Shown: one piece after another, positions 38,468 to 46,257 of the stretch
How the letters are laid out: the number at the start of each line of letters is the position of its first letter
How positions within the stretch are numbered: position 1 is the first letter of the stretch
Source: Tritrichomonas musculus
Taxonomy: Eukaryota; Parabasalia; Tritrichomonadida; Tritrichomonadidae
Assembly (NCBI GenBank): GCA_039105265.1
Contig: JAPFFF010000050.1
Span: 1,116,001-1,180,000, forward strand
Direction: 5' to 3'
Length of the DNA stretch: 64,000 nt
Translations under genes and position numbers: made by a program
Notes under the pieces: model-generated
Databases searched by the model: none
What the model saw: the letters and a program-made list of their open reading frames with translations, nothing else
Told to the model about the DNA's origin: nothing

Positions 38468-41400
38468 ATGCTAACCAAATTTAAAGGCGATATTCAATTT
38501 AAAGTAGATGGTAAAACATATTTAGGTTCTCAATTGTTAACATCAAAATCGAATGAGTTTGAAACTGTTGAAGGTTTTTCTGATTATCATGTTACTAGAG
38601 ATGCATTAACGGTTGAAGATGAAAAATTAAATATACAAATGAATGATGATGATATAACAAAACTATTACAAATCAATGATAAGACAGAAGTATTTAAAAT
38701 CAATTTGAGAAAGAATGTATTCTTAGATAGTGAAGGAAAATATATTTATCAATTATCAATTTATGTTTTGAATAAAAATTTCGTATGTCCATGTGTAACA
38801 GCTGCTGAAGATAAAAAAGTGACAATTACTGAAGAAACATCAACAACTCCATACATAAAAGTTGATAAGAATTTAAATCTTGATTTGAAATCTTTGTACA
38901 TTAATGGTGAAATTAGTATTATTTATCAATTACCATTAACACATTTGAAATCAACATTACCTTCCATCAAATGTGATATCATAGATTCTAGAAATAGTTT
39001 GAAATTACATGAATCTGATAACTTATATTTATACAAACCAAGTGTCATAACCGAAGAAACATTGACTGATAATATTGATGTATATACAATGAAATGGACA
39101 ATTCCTACTGATTATAGTATTCCTGACGGTTTAAAATTTGAATTTAAAGAACATTGTTTTGGAAATATTTGGACTTATATTTATAGTAATGGAAGATGGA
39201 CTGGGAATAATATTAAAGGTCGAATAAATGGTAAAATTATAAATAAAAGAAATGAACAAGAATCAGGTAAAAGTCAAACAAAATATCAAGAAAGAGATGG
39301 AGCGTTAATTATGATTAAAAGAACTCCAATAAATATTTTGGTAGGTACTAATCAGAACGAATGGGAAACAAACATCTTTGAAAAATTAAAAAGAATTTGG
39401 GATATTGAATCAAAAGTATTATTAAAAGATGGTACAATCGAAAAAGGTGATAAATATGGTTTAAATTTTGATGTTGAAGTTTGGTTACCAAAATATTTAG
39501 AAGGTGATGTTATTTATAATTGTGCTTCGGTTCATGCTTATATAAATGGTTATTCAACTAAAAAAGATAGTTTGAATTTTTCAAATTGGGAAAGAGTATA
39601 TTTAGATTTCAAAATTGATTCTCCAAAATATAATAATCGATTAAGTTTTATTCCTGAAAATTTGTATACAGGTACTGCTGATTATGATAAAAATTATATG
39701 AGTTTAAAAGGTGATTTAGATACAATTGAAAAATTAACTTATGATTATTCATCAAGACATGGAATTGAGAATCAAGATTTAGTATTATATTTAAGAAAAG
39801 ATTTAGTAGATCCAATTGAAGAAATTAATTGGGATAAAAATACTAATCCATTTGAATATATAATTAATCAACAATATTATGAAGTGAGTCCAAATCCAAA
39901 TGCAGCAACAACTTTATATACTGATTACAACATAACTTCATCAAAAATTATTACAGCTGACAATATTACAACAATGAGATCAGATTTAAATTTAGTTTCA
40001 AATACGATTGATGTTGTTTCTGTTGATGTTGATAATTTAGATAAATCCGTTGAAAATTTAAAAACAAGAATGACTCTAACTGAAAAAATAACTGAAAAAT
40101 TAGAAGCTGATGTTGATAAAATTAGATTAAGACAAAATATTCAAATGGTAGCTGGTTTGATAGGTTTTAGTGCAAAAGGTATATCATTTGGTATAAAAAG
40201 TATTTCTGGTGTTGTTAGTAATATGTGGAAAGCTTGGGTAGAATCAAATGCAGAAATGGAATTAGCAGATTTATCAAGAAGTGATGGAGTTTCATTATCT
40301 GGTGTAAGAAATTGGTGTGAATCTGGTGCAACAACAATTCCAATATTTGATGAAAAAGAAGAAGAACAAATTTTAACAGTAGGTGGTGGAAAACAATTAT
40401 GTTATTCATTTAGAGATTCAATGAAGAAACCATTATTGAAAATTGTAGATAAAATTGAGGAAATGGATAATGATTATATTTCAAGAAGTGAATTAACAAG
40501 AATGGATACAATTGATATTGTTATCAAAGTTAATGAAATGGATGTTCCAATAATTTTAACTGCAGAAGAAGAATTAAAAAATGGTATTTGTGTATTTAAA
40601 TTATTCACATCTGAAGGTCAAAAACGAATTTATATCAAAATTGAACAAGGTACCATAACAGATTATAAAGGAGTTGATACAACAACAACAATAGATAACA
40701 TCACAATTGAAGGTCTTCCAAAATCTGAAGAATATCGTACAAAATATTTATCATGGATTGATAAATCAGGAAAAACAATTACCTTGACTGGAGAAAATAC
40801 AGATGCTAAATTAATTGGTTGTGTTATTGAAAAGAATACATTTATTAGACTTTTAGTTGAGAAAACTCCAGCTGATATTGCTTTTCTATCTGATATTGAA
40901 GCTTTAGATGAAAAAATAAATGCATTAGCAGTCAATAGTCATCAAAATGATGTTGCAATGTTTAGTCTTGAATATCCAACAACTGACGAAGTAAATACTG
41001 CTTTAGAAACTATTCAACAAGAATTAGCTAAGAAACCAAATATTGAAGAATTATATACGAAAGAAGAAGCAGATGCAAAATATCGAAGCAAAAATGATTT
41101 GATATATAAAGATGCAGTCGATGTGCCTTTTGAAAACGTACAAGATAGTTCAGGATCGTGGGAAGTCAAAATAACATTGACTAGTGGAATTCACCTTGTT
41201 GGAACAATATCAAATAACGATGGCTTTGTAAAAGAGTTTGATTATTTGTTTGACTATGATGGTGTTATTACTGAAGATGGAGTTAATGTCGATGTTGAAA
41301 TTGATGGAACAACCTATAACTTGACCTATTATAAAAACGATAGATTTGGTCAATGCTTTTACATCGATAATGGGGAAGACTCTTTTGATACCAAATTAAT

Positions 41401-42028
41401 ATTAGCGGAAAAAATATTGAAGCAAGATAAAATAGCATTAAAAAGTGAAATTCCTGAACCTGTTGATTTGGCCAATTATGCTTTGAAAAGTGAAAATGAT
41501 GAACTGAAGACAAGGATAGATAATACATCCAAATCTCAACAAGATTTAGCTATTCTAGTAGGCGAACATGTATCTAGTATCGTATCGATAAATAGCAAAA
41601 TTTCAAATTTAGAGAGAGAGAATGCAGCATTAAAAACTAAGTTAAACGCGTTGATGAATAAAATAGCACGAATCGAGTATACATTCAATATAACGAATAG
41701 TAATACCATTCATTATCAATTCGAGAAACAACTTGACGAATATGATGGAACACTCTATTTGACTTATAATGAAACCAGAGATAATGTTACCAGTGTAAAC
41801 GAAATCAAAATCAATATATCATTCAACGTTAATAATTCACCTAAGTTTGAATATCAATGTGAACCAACTAAGATCTGGTTAAACAATATTGAATTTCCAT
41901 TAAGTAATAACAGCAATTTCGTGATTAATGCAACAGTTAATTACATATTGATTAACTCGTCATTCTTTACATCAAATGGTATCTTAGCAGCAGATAACAC
42001 TAAGAATGTAATACATTCATTACAGTAA
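38468..42028 (+). CDS. Fibre-like protein 2 with hydrophobic segment, 1,186 residues
   Basis: The N-terminal 500 residues are beta-rich. A coiled coil follows at about 515-555 (VDNLDKSVENLKTRM, LEADVDKIRLRQ). It runs directly into a Gly/Ser/Ile-rich hydrophobic segment at about 558-590 (VAGLIGFSAKGISFGIKS), reminiscent of a membrane-active or fusion-type stretch. A second leucine-zipper-like coiled coil is near 1,020-1,080 (ISNLERENAALKTKLNAL), ending in a beta-rich tip. The leader TATTATTTTTGTTGCAAAAG is of the virion-gene type. A spike or penetration protein is inferred. Confidence 0.55.
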   Translation: MLTKFKGDIQFKVDGKTYLGSQLLTSKSNEFETVEGFSDYHVTRDALTVEDEKLNIQMNDDDITKLLQINDKTEVFKINLRKNVFLDSEGKYIYQLSIYVLNKNFVCPCVTAAEDKKVTITEETSTTPYIKVDKNLNLDLKSLYINGEISIIYQLPLTHLKSTLPSIKCDIIDSRNSLKLHESDNLYLYKPSVITEETLTDNIDVYTMKWTIPTDYSIPDGLKFEFKEHCFGNIWTYIYSNGRWTGNNIKGRINGKIINKRNEQESGKSQTKYQERDGALIMIKRTPINILVGTNQNEWETNIFEKLKRIWDIESKVLLKDGTIEKGDKYGLNFDVEVWLPKYLEGDVIYNCASVHAYINGYSTKKDSLNFSNWERVYLDFKIDSPKYNNRLSFIPENLYTGTADYDKNYMSLKGDLDTIEKLTYDYSSRHGIENQDLVLYLRKDLVDPIEEINWDKNTNPFEYIINQQYYEVSPNPNAATTLYTDYNITSSKIITADNITTMRSDLNLVSNTIDVVSVDVDNLDKSVENLKTRMTLTEKITEKLEADVDKIRLRQNIQMVAGLIGFSAKGISFGIKSISGVVSNMWKAWVESNAEMELADLSRSDGVSLSGVRNWCESGATTIPIFDEKEEEQILTVGGGKQLCYSFRDSMKKPLLKIVDKIEEMDNDYISRSELTRMDTIDIVIKVNEMDVPIILTAEEELKNGICVFKLFTSEGQKRIYIKIEQGTITDYKGVDTTTTIDNITIEGLPKSEEYRTKYLSWIDKSGKTITLTGENTDAKLIGCVIEKNTFIRLLVEKTPADIAFLSDIEALDEKINALAVNSHQNDVAMFSLEYPTTDEVNTALETIQQELAKKPNIEELYTKEEADAKYRSKNDLIYKDAVDVPFENVQDSSGSWEVKITLTSGIHLVGTISNNDGFVKEFDYLFDYDGVITEDGVNVDVEIDGTTYNLTYYKNDRFGQCFYIDNGEDSFDTKLILAEKILKQDKIALKSEIPEPVDLANYALKSENDELKTRIDNTSKSQQDLAILVGEHVSSIVSINSKISNLERENAALKTKLNALMNKIARIEYTFNITNSNTIHYQFEKQLDEYDGTLYLTYNETRDNVTSVNEIKINISFNVNNSPKFEYQCEPTKIWLNNIEFPLSNNSNFVINATVNYILINSSFFTSNGILAADNTKNVIHSLQ

Positions 42029-42051
42029 AAAAAAATATTTGATAATCTCTC

Positions 42052-42585
42052 TTAAACAACAACATATTTCAAACAAAGATGATAAACATTAACTAAATCA
42101 TTAAATTCTTTGTTATAAACTTGTTTGAAATCTGTTACCATTTCACCATCTTCATTAATTATTTTTATTGCTTCAATTTTTCGAATAGGTGATACTTTAG
42201 ATGCACAACATTTAATATCTTCATCAATATAAATTTCTACAGATGAACAATTTTTACCTAATATTGTTTTGATTATTTCTTGTAAACTTGCAATTGGTAT
42301 AATAATACAATTTTTAGATATTAAATTCGAAATTAAAGCTTTATCTTGATCTAATAATATTTTTGCATATGTTTCTAAAATTAAATATTTAACATCTTTT
42401 TCAATTTCATTATTTTTGATATCAGGTAATTCAATTTCACGAGTTATAACAATATCTTCTTTCCCATCATCTCTTTTATTAATTATTATATTATTTGTTA
42501 AGTTGTTTGTACTTTGACTAGCTGCTGAAGGCTCTAACGAAATATTAGCATTTACTCCTGCATTCGCTGCTCTTTTCTTAATCAT
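42052..42585 (-). CDS. Unrecognised protein, 177 residues
   Basis: The first 50 residues are Asn/Ala/Ser-rich and probably disordered. The rest is an alpha/beta-looking domain with SVEIYIDEDIKCCASKV and KIEAIKIINEDGEMV. It converges on the end of the large fibre-like gene with a 23-bp gap. No family recognised. Its place in the virion block and the absence of the CGGTTTTGACA box suggest late expression. Confidence 0.55.
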   Translation of the reverse strand: MIKKRAANAGVNANISLEPSAASQSTNNLTNNIIINKRDDGKEDIVITREIELPDIKNNEIEKDVKYLILETYAKILLDQDKALISNLISKNCIIIPIASLQEIIKTILGKNCSSVEIYIDEDIKCCASKVSPIRKIEAIKIINEDGEMVTDFKQVYNKEFNDLVNVYHLCLKYVVV

Positions 42586-42605
42586 TTTTGAGTTTCTGAA
42601 AAAAT

Positions 42606-42872
42606 TTATGAAATTTGAAAATACTTTTTGATGACTAATGTGCGATCTAATGTTTGTTTCATCCTAAATATAATATCTTCAAGTTCATTAAAATCTGTTT
42701 CCATTTCTTTTTCTATAACACTTATATTCTTTGAAATATTCATACATTCACAAGATTCAGTAAAACTATCTGTATTCATAAATGTATCAAATAATTCACT
42801 TTTGATTTCACTAAATAAATGTCTTAATTCTTGTCTATCGTCCTTTAAAGCTTTTGGTAATGATAAAGTCAT
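42606..42872 (-). CDS. Small helical protein, 88 residues
   Basis: A charged helical protein (RQELRHLFSEIKSELFDTF, then EKEMETDFNELEDIIFRMKQ), probably a coiled coil. It is read divergently from the 36-residue gene at 42,897, sharing a 24-bp gap. No family recognised. Confidence 0.5.
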   Translation of the reverse strand: MTLSLPKALKDDRQELRHLFSEIKSELFDTFMNTDSFTESCECMNISKNISVIEKEMETDFNELEDIIFRMKQTLDRTLVIKKYFQIS

Positions 42873-42896
42873 TTTTTTTAAAAATAAATAAAAAGA

Positions 42897-43007
42897 ATGG
42901 CATTTGGAAGTTTTAATAAAAAAATTAGTGCTAAACCAGCAGTCTTATTAAATCCAAGAAAAGATCCAAATATTATAAATAAGCCAATATTTCAACCTTT
43001 ATCTTGA
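42897..43007 (+). CDS. MAFGS-type micro protein, 36 residues
   Basis: A very short frame starting MAFGSFNKKISAKP and ending IFQPLS. The MAFGS start is the same as in both pX-like proteins (MAFGSW at 10,279 and 32,114), and AVLLNPRKDPN resembles the KVLLNTEQYPF ending of the remnant's pX-like protein. This points to a third, shortened member of the family, perhaps a virion peptide. The last 16 bp overlap the convergent gene's end. Evidence is the shared start only, so confidence is modest. Confidence 0.45.
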   Translation: MAFGSFNKKISAKPAVLLNPRKDPNIINKPIFQPLS

Positions 43008-43228
43008 TTTCTAAAATCATGAAATCGAATTGGTCCAATTGGATGAAGTGTTTTTTTGGGATATATTTTTTGTATTTCTTTTCGAAGATTTCTATTTTCA
43101 TTCTTTGGAAAATACATCAATGCCAATGAACCTTTTTCATCAAGAAGAAACGGTTTTCTAGAACCATCATCGTCAATAACCCAAATTATTTTCCACTTTG
43201 ACTTGTGTACATATCGTTGACCTTTCAT
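42992..43228 (-). CDS. Unrecognised basic protein, 78 residues
   Basis: A basic, beta-containing small protein (YVHKSKWKIIWVIDDDGSRK, then KKTLHPIGPIRFHDFRNQ). Its ATG begins at the base next to the stop codon of the upstream 784-residue gene on the same strand, so it either shares that transcript or takes its promoter from inside that gene. This is unusual, since trichomonad genes normally each have their own start-proximal promoter. No family recognised. Confidence 0.5.
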   Translation of the reverse strand: MKGQRYVHKSKWKIIWVIDDDGSRKPFLLDEKGSLALMYFPKNENRNLRKEIQKIYPKKTLHPIGPIRFHDFRNQDKG

Positions 43229-45583
43229 TTATTTTTTTGGTCGACCACGTTTTCGAATTTCTAACGGATTTTTAACTGGTTTTGGTTCATTTTTGTGTTT
43301 TCTTGGTTTTTGATCATGACTTCCTTTTGGACGACCACCTTTACTTTTGTTTTTCTCCCAAATTTCTCGTAATTCGGGTAGTGACATTTTTTCATTAACA
43401 TCTATCTTTTTATTTGTTATCTTTTTAATGAGAGCATTTTTTTCTTTTATTTCATCTTTTTTTAAAGGAGGAGTGATCTGCGGCAAAACAAACGTCTGTC
43501 TAACAATTTTGACTGGCTCTTTTGGAACGATAACTTCTCCTGTATCAAACATATCAATCGGTTCTGGAATTTTCTCTATCGGTTCTGGCTCATCAAATAA
43601 TGAAATTTTGCCTTTGATTATTTTTCTTTTTTTGTTGGAATATTTATTTTTCCATATATCTGTTGTTTGTTCTTGTTTTGGTTCTGGATCATCTTCAAAG
43701 AAAAATGCTTCTACATTTGGTTCTGTTTGTTCAGGGTTGAAATAGTTATATTTTTTGTGTTTTTTTTTATTTTGATAATGCTGATTCATAACTTCCATAT
43801 ATTTTCGTCTTGCTTCTGGTGATGCTTCAACATGAGCTTTTTCATATATTTTTTGAATTAGTTTATCTGTTGCTCTTTCATCTTTTTTGGTTAAAACTCT
43901 TGGTTCATAAGTTCTTCCTTCTGGTACTTTAATTGGTGATAATGAAGCTTCAAAAGCTAGTTCTTTGACATTTTCTTCTTCTATCGTCCTTAATTTAGGT
44001 TTTTTAAGAGTTACTTTTTTTACCCATTTTTCAAAAGATTCTCGATTTTCCATTAATGGAGGTTGTGGAGTTTCTGTACCAACTGCATCATTTGTTTCTG
44101 TTATTGGTGGTTGCACAGGTTCGCTGACAGGTGGAGGTGGAGGAGGAATTTGGTCATTTGTTTCAGTTATTGGTTTTTTTTTACCTTCGTTCACCTTTTT
44201 CTGTTTTTGTTCACCTTCGTTCACCTTTTTCTGTTTTTGTTCACCTTCGTTCACCTTTTTCTGTTTTTGTTCACCTTCGTTCACCTTTTTCTGTTTTTGT
44301 TCCTTTCTTTCTCTCTTTTTATATACTAGATTATTTGATTCAATTAATTCAATTATTTCTTTTCTTTTCATTGTTTCATTAAAATCAATACCATTTCTTC
44401 TTAACAATCTTCGAAGACTATCAATTTTAATTCCTTTATATTTTTCTCTCAATTCTTGATTTCTTTGTTTTGCTTCAGATAGCGGTTTTCTCGGTTTTGG
44501 TTCCGATTTTGGTTTTCTCTGTTTTGTTTGTTTTGGTATGGTTATTCCATTATCTTTACATTGCTTAATTAATTCTTGTTTCGATAAATTAAAATTGACA
44601 AAATATCCATTTTGATTCAATAAATTAAACAAATCATCTTTACTCAATGAGTCCCATTTTTGAGGATTCTTTTTTGTTTGTTTCTTCTCTTTCGCATCAA
44701 CAAAATCTTTTGCTCTAGGAACATTTGCTCTTGTCTTCGTCTTTTTTGATTTTTTCCCAAATTTACCTTTTGCTATATCTTTCATTGTTTGGGCTAAATC
44801 CATTCTTGTTGCATCTGCTGGAATTGGATTGAGCTCAACATCTTCTAAGTCTATTGAATTGATTGCATTTAATAAAGTTCCATAAGATAAATATTGATAT
44901 CGACCTTTTTGAATACAATCTGCTTCATGTAACCAGATATTTAATTTTTCGTCATCTGTATTGTTATCTACATTATATCCTAATTTTTGTAATTTTTCTA
45001 TTCTTTTAGCTTTTGGTATTTCACCATATTTAGCTATCATTTTATTTATTTTATCTAATCTTTTCTTCTCTTTCGCATCAACAAAATCTTTTACTCTAGG
45101 AACATTTGCTCTTGTTCTTTTTGGCTTTGGCTCATTTTCTTTCGCCTTTTTTGGCTTTGGCTCATTTTCTTTCGCCTTTTTTGGCTTTGGCTCATTTTCT
45201 TTCGCCTGTAACTGTGGTGGAATTCCTCCTTTGAGTACCCATTCCATCTTCTCTTGTTTTTTCTCTCCTGCTTTCTTTTTTCGTTTCCAAGCTAATGCTG
45301 CATTCAGGTCATCAGAATGAGCCTTTTTGACTTCTTGAGCTACAATTTTTGTTCCTTTTTTCCTTTTTGCCCATTCTCTTGGAGTAAAAACATATTCATG
45401 AACTCCTTTGATTACATGAACCAAATTATCAACTGTTTTGATTCTATAATATCTATCGTCAGTAAAAGAATAACTATCTCCTTTTCCAACATCTGTTCTC
45501 ATTTTGGCATTTGATATTTGTTTCATTAATTTTTTCGCTTCTGGTGTTGTATTTGATCGTGTTGTATTCACTTTTTTTGACAT
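43229..45583 (-). CDS. Basic DNA-binding candidate with AT-hooks and SAP-like motifs, 784 residues
   Basis: A highly Lys-rich protein. After a folded N-terminal domain (residues 1-110), it has three KAKENEPKPK repeats (about 128-165), then two SAP-like helix pairs (about 308-350, SKDDLFNLLNQNGYFV; about 381-415, IDSLRRLLRRNGIDF). Four EGEQKQKKVN repeats follow (about 427-466), then a poly-Pro stretch. Two AT-hook-like motifs are at the end (GGRPKGS near 747 and RKRGRPKK at the C-terminus). The phrase RANVPR(V/A)KDFVDAKEKK appears twice. It is plausibly a DNA-condensing core protein, by analogy with viral core proteins; this is inference. The leader is of the T-rich virion type. Confidence 0.6.
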   Translation of the reverse strand: MSKKVNTTRSNTTPEAKKLMKQISNAKMRTDVGKGDSYSFTDDRYYRIKTVDNLVHVIKGVHEYVFTPREWAKRKKGTKIVAQEVKKAHSDDLNAALAWKRKKKAGEKKQEKMEWVLKGGIPPQLQAKENEPKPKKAKENEPKPKKAKENEPKPKRTRANVPRVKDFVDAKEKKRLDKINKMIAKYGEIPKAKRIEKLQKLGYNVDNNTDDEKLNIWLHEADCIQKGRYQYLSYGTLLNAINSIDLEDVELNPIPADATRMDLAQTMKDIAKGKFGKKSKKTKTRANVPRAKDFVDAKEKKQTKKNPQKWDSLSKDDLFNLLNQNGYFVNFNLSKQELIKQCKDNGITIPKQTKQRKPKSEPKPRKPLSEAKQRNQELREKYKGIKIDSLRRLLRRNGIDFNETMKRKEIIELIESNNLVYKKRERKEQKQKKVNEGEQKQKKVNEGEQKQKKVNEGEQKQKKVNEGKKKPITETNDQIPPPPPPVSEPVQPPITETNDAVGTETPQPPLMENRESFEKWVKKVTLKKPKLRTIEEENVKELAFEASLSPIKVPEGRTYEPRVLTKKDERATDKLIQKIYEKAHVEASPEARRKYMEVMNQHYQNKKKHKKYNYFNPEQTEPNVEAFFFEDDPEPKQEQTTDIWKNKYSNKKRKIIKGKISLFDEPEPIEKIPEPIDMFDTGEVIVPKEPVKIVRQTFVLPQITPPLKKDEIKEKNALIKKITNKKIDVNEKMSLPELREIWEKNKSKGGRPKGSHDQKPRKHKNEPKPVKNPLEIRKRGRPKK
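44186..44302 (-). repeat. 30-bp tandem repeat coding EGEQKQKKVN
   Basis: Four nearly identical 30-bp units lie inside the 784-residue gene. DNA-level identity indicates recent expansion, and the frame is kept. Confidence 0.95.
45121..45207 (-). repeat. 30-bp tandem repeat coding KAKENEPKPK
   Basis: Three 30-bp units with almost no differences, in frame in the 784-residue gene. Both arrays in this gene use a 30-bp unit but unrelated sequences. Confidence 0.95.
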
Positions 45584-45637
45584 TTTTACTTACAAAAATA
45601 ATATCGAATTTCAATTTTTAAATTTAATTCTTTGAGT

Positions 45638-45964
45638 TCATTCTTGATGTAATTCATTTTCTATCTCATTAAAATCTTCTTCATTTTCATTTTCCTCTTC
45701 TCCATTTTCAGGATCTTCAAAAGTTTTATTTAAGTTATCAACACTCTTTGATTTTGTTATTTTTCTATTGCCTCCTTTCAAATGTGGTCTTGATGGCCTA
45801 TCTTTTTTCATCCAATCTGACCACCTTACTGAAAATTCATTACCTTCATATAAATAATGAATACGAATATCTCCTCTTTTGTAATCATCTAATAATATAC
45901 AATTTTCTTTAGCCATTTCTTCTCTCACTTTTTGAGTATTCCAACGGATCCTAGTCTTTGTCAT
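45638..45964 (-). CDS. Unrecognised protein with acidic tail, 108 residues
   Basis: Starts at the ATG at 45,964 (MTKTRIRWNTQKVREEM). The first 65 residues (CILLDDYKRGDIRIHYLYEG, then SVRWSDWMKKDRPSRPHL) resemble, loosely, small domains seen beside phage and giant-virus endonucleases. The C-terminal third is very acidic (Glu/Asn-rich). I would not assign a function. It precedes the 784-residue gene on the same strand. Confidence 0.5.
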   Translation of the reverse strand: MTKTRIRWNTQKVREEMAKENCILLDDYKRGDIRIHYLYEGNEFSVRWSDWMKKDRPSRPHLKGGNRKITKSKSVDNLNKTFEDPENGEEENENEEDFNEIENELHQE

Positions 45965-46032
45965 ATATTTTTGAGACAAAATAAAAAATAAAAAAAATTA
46001 AAAAAATTAAAAAAGCTTATTGTTTAATTAAA

Positions 46033-46227
46033 TCATGCAATTGCAAGTAAGAAATAAATAAAAGTGAAAATGATGTTCATCACAAAGAGAATAACAAGAG
46101 TCCACAAACAGCAATTGGGTGGTGGATGTTTACAACAGCAGCAATCCTGACAGTATTCAGAATCTTCGTCATTTCTTGAACTCTCAGAAAATGACATTAA
46201 TGGTTGAGTGGTTGCTCTTCTTGACAT
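46033..46227 (-). CDS. Small Cys-rich single-pass membrane protein, 64 residues
   Basis: A soluble Ser/Asp-rich N-terminus, then a dense Cys cluster (YCQDCCCCKHPPPNCCLW) and a C-terminal membrane helix (TLVILFVMNIIFTFIYFLLA). The Cys cluster next to the helix could be palmitoylated or bind metal. The ATG lies 14 bp downstream of a CGGTTTTGACA box. Related in layout, not in sequence, to the 113-residue membrane protein at 54,068. Confidence 0.6.
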   Translation of the reverse strand: MSRRATTQPLMSFSESSRNDEDSEYCQDCCCCKHPPPNCCLWTLVILFVMNIIFTFIYFLLAIA

Positions 46228-46241
46228 TTATAAAAATGGTC

Positions 46242-46252
46242 TGTCAAAACCG
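46242..46252 (-). promoter_or_regulatory. CGGTTTTGACA box before the 64-residue gene
   Basis: The minus strand reads CGGTTTTGACAGACCATTTTTATAA then ATG (split here: CGGTTTTGACA at the box, GACCATTTTTATAA after it). The box lies in the 30-bp gap left by the polymerase gene's stop. TAACGG/GCGG-type cores are known Myb-binding sequences. Confidence 0.6.
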
Positions 46253-46257
46253 CCAAT

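Noticed and set aside
43965-44459. Phe/Ser/Val-rich plus-strand frame opposite the basic repeat protein
   Set aside because: It is created by the complement of Lys/Glu repeats; the true gene is on the minus strand with AT-hooks and SAP-like motifs.
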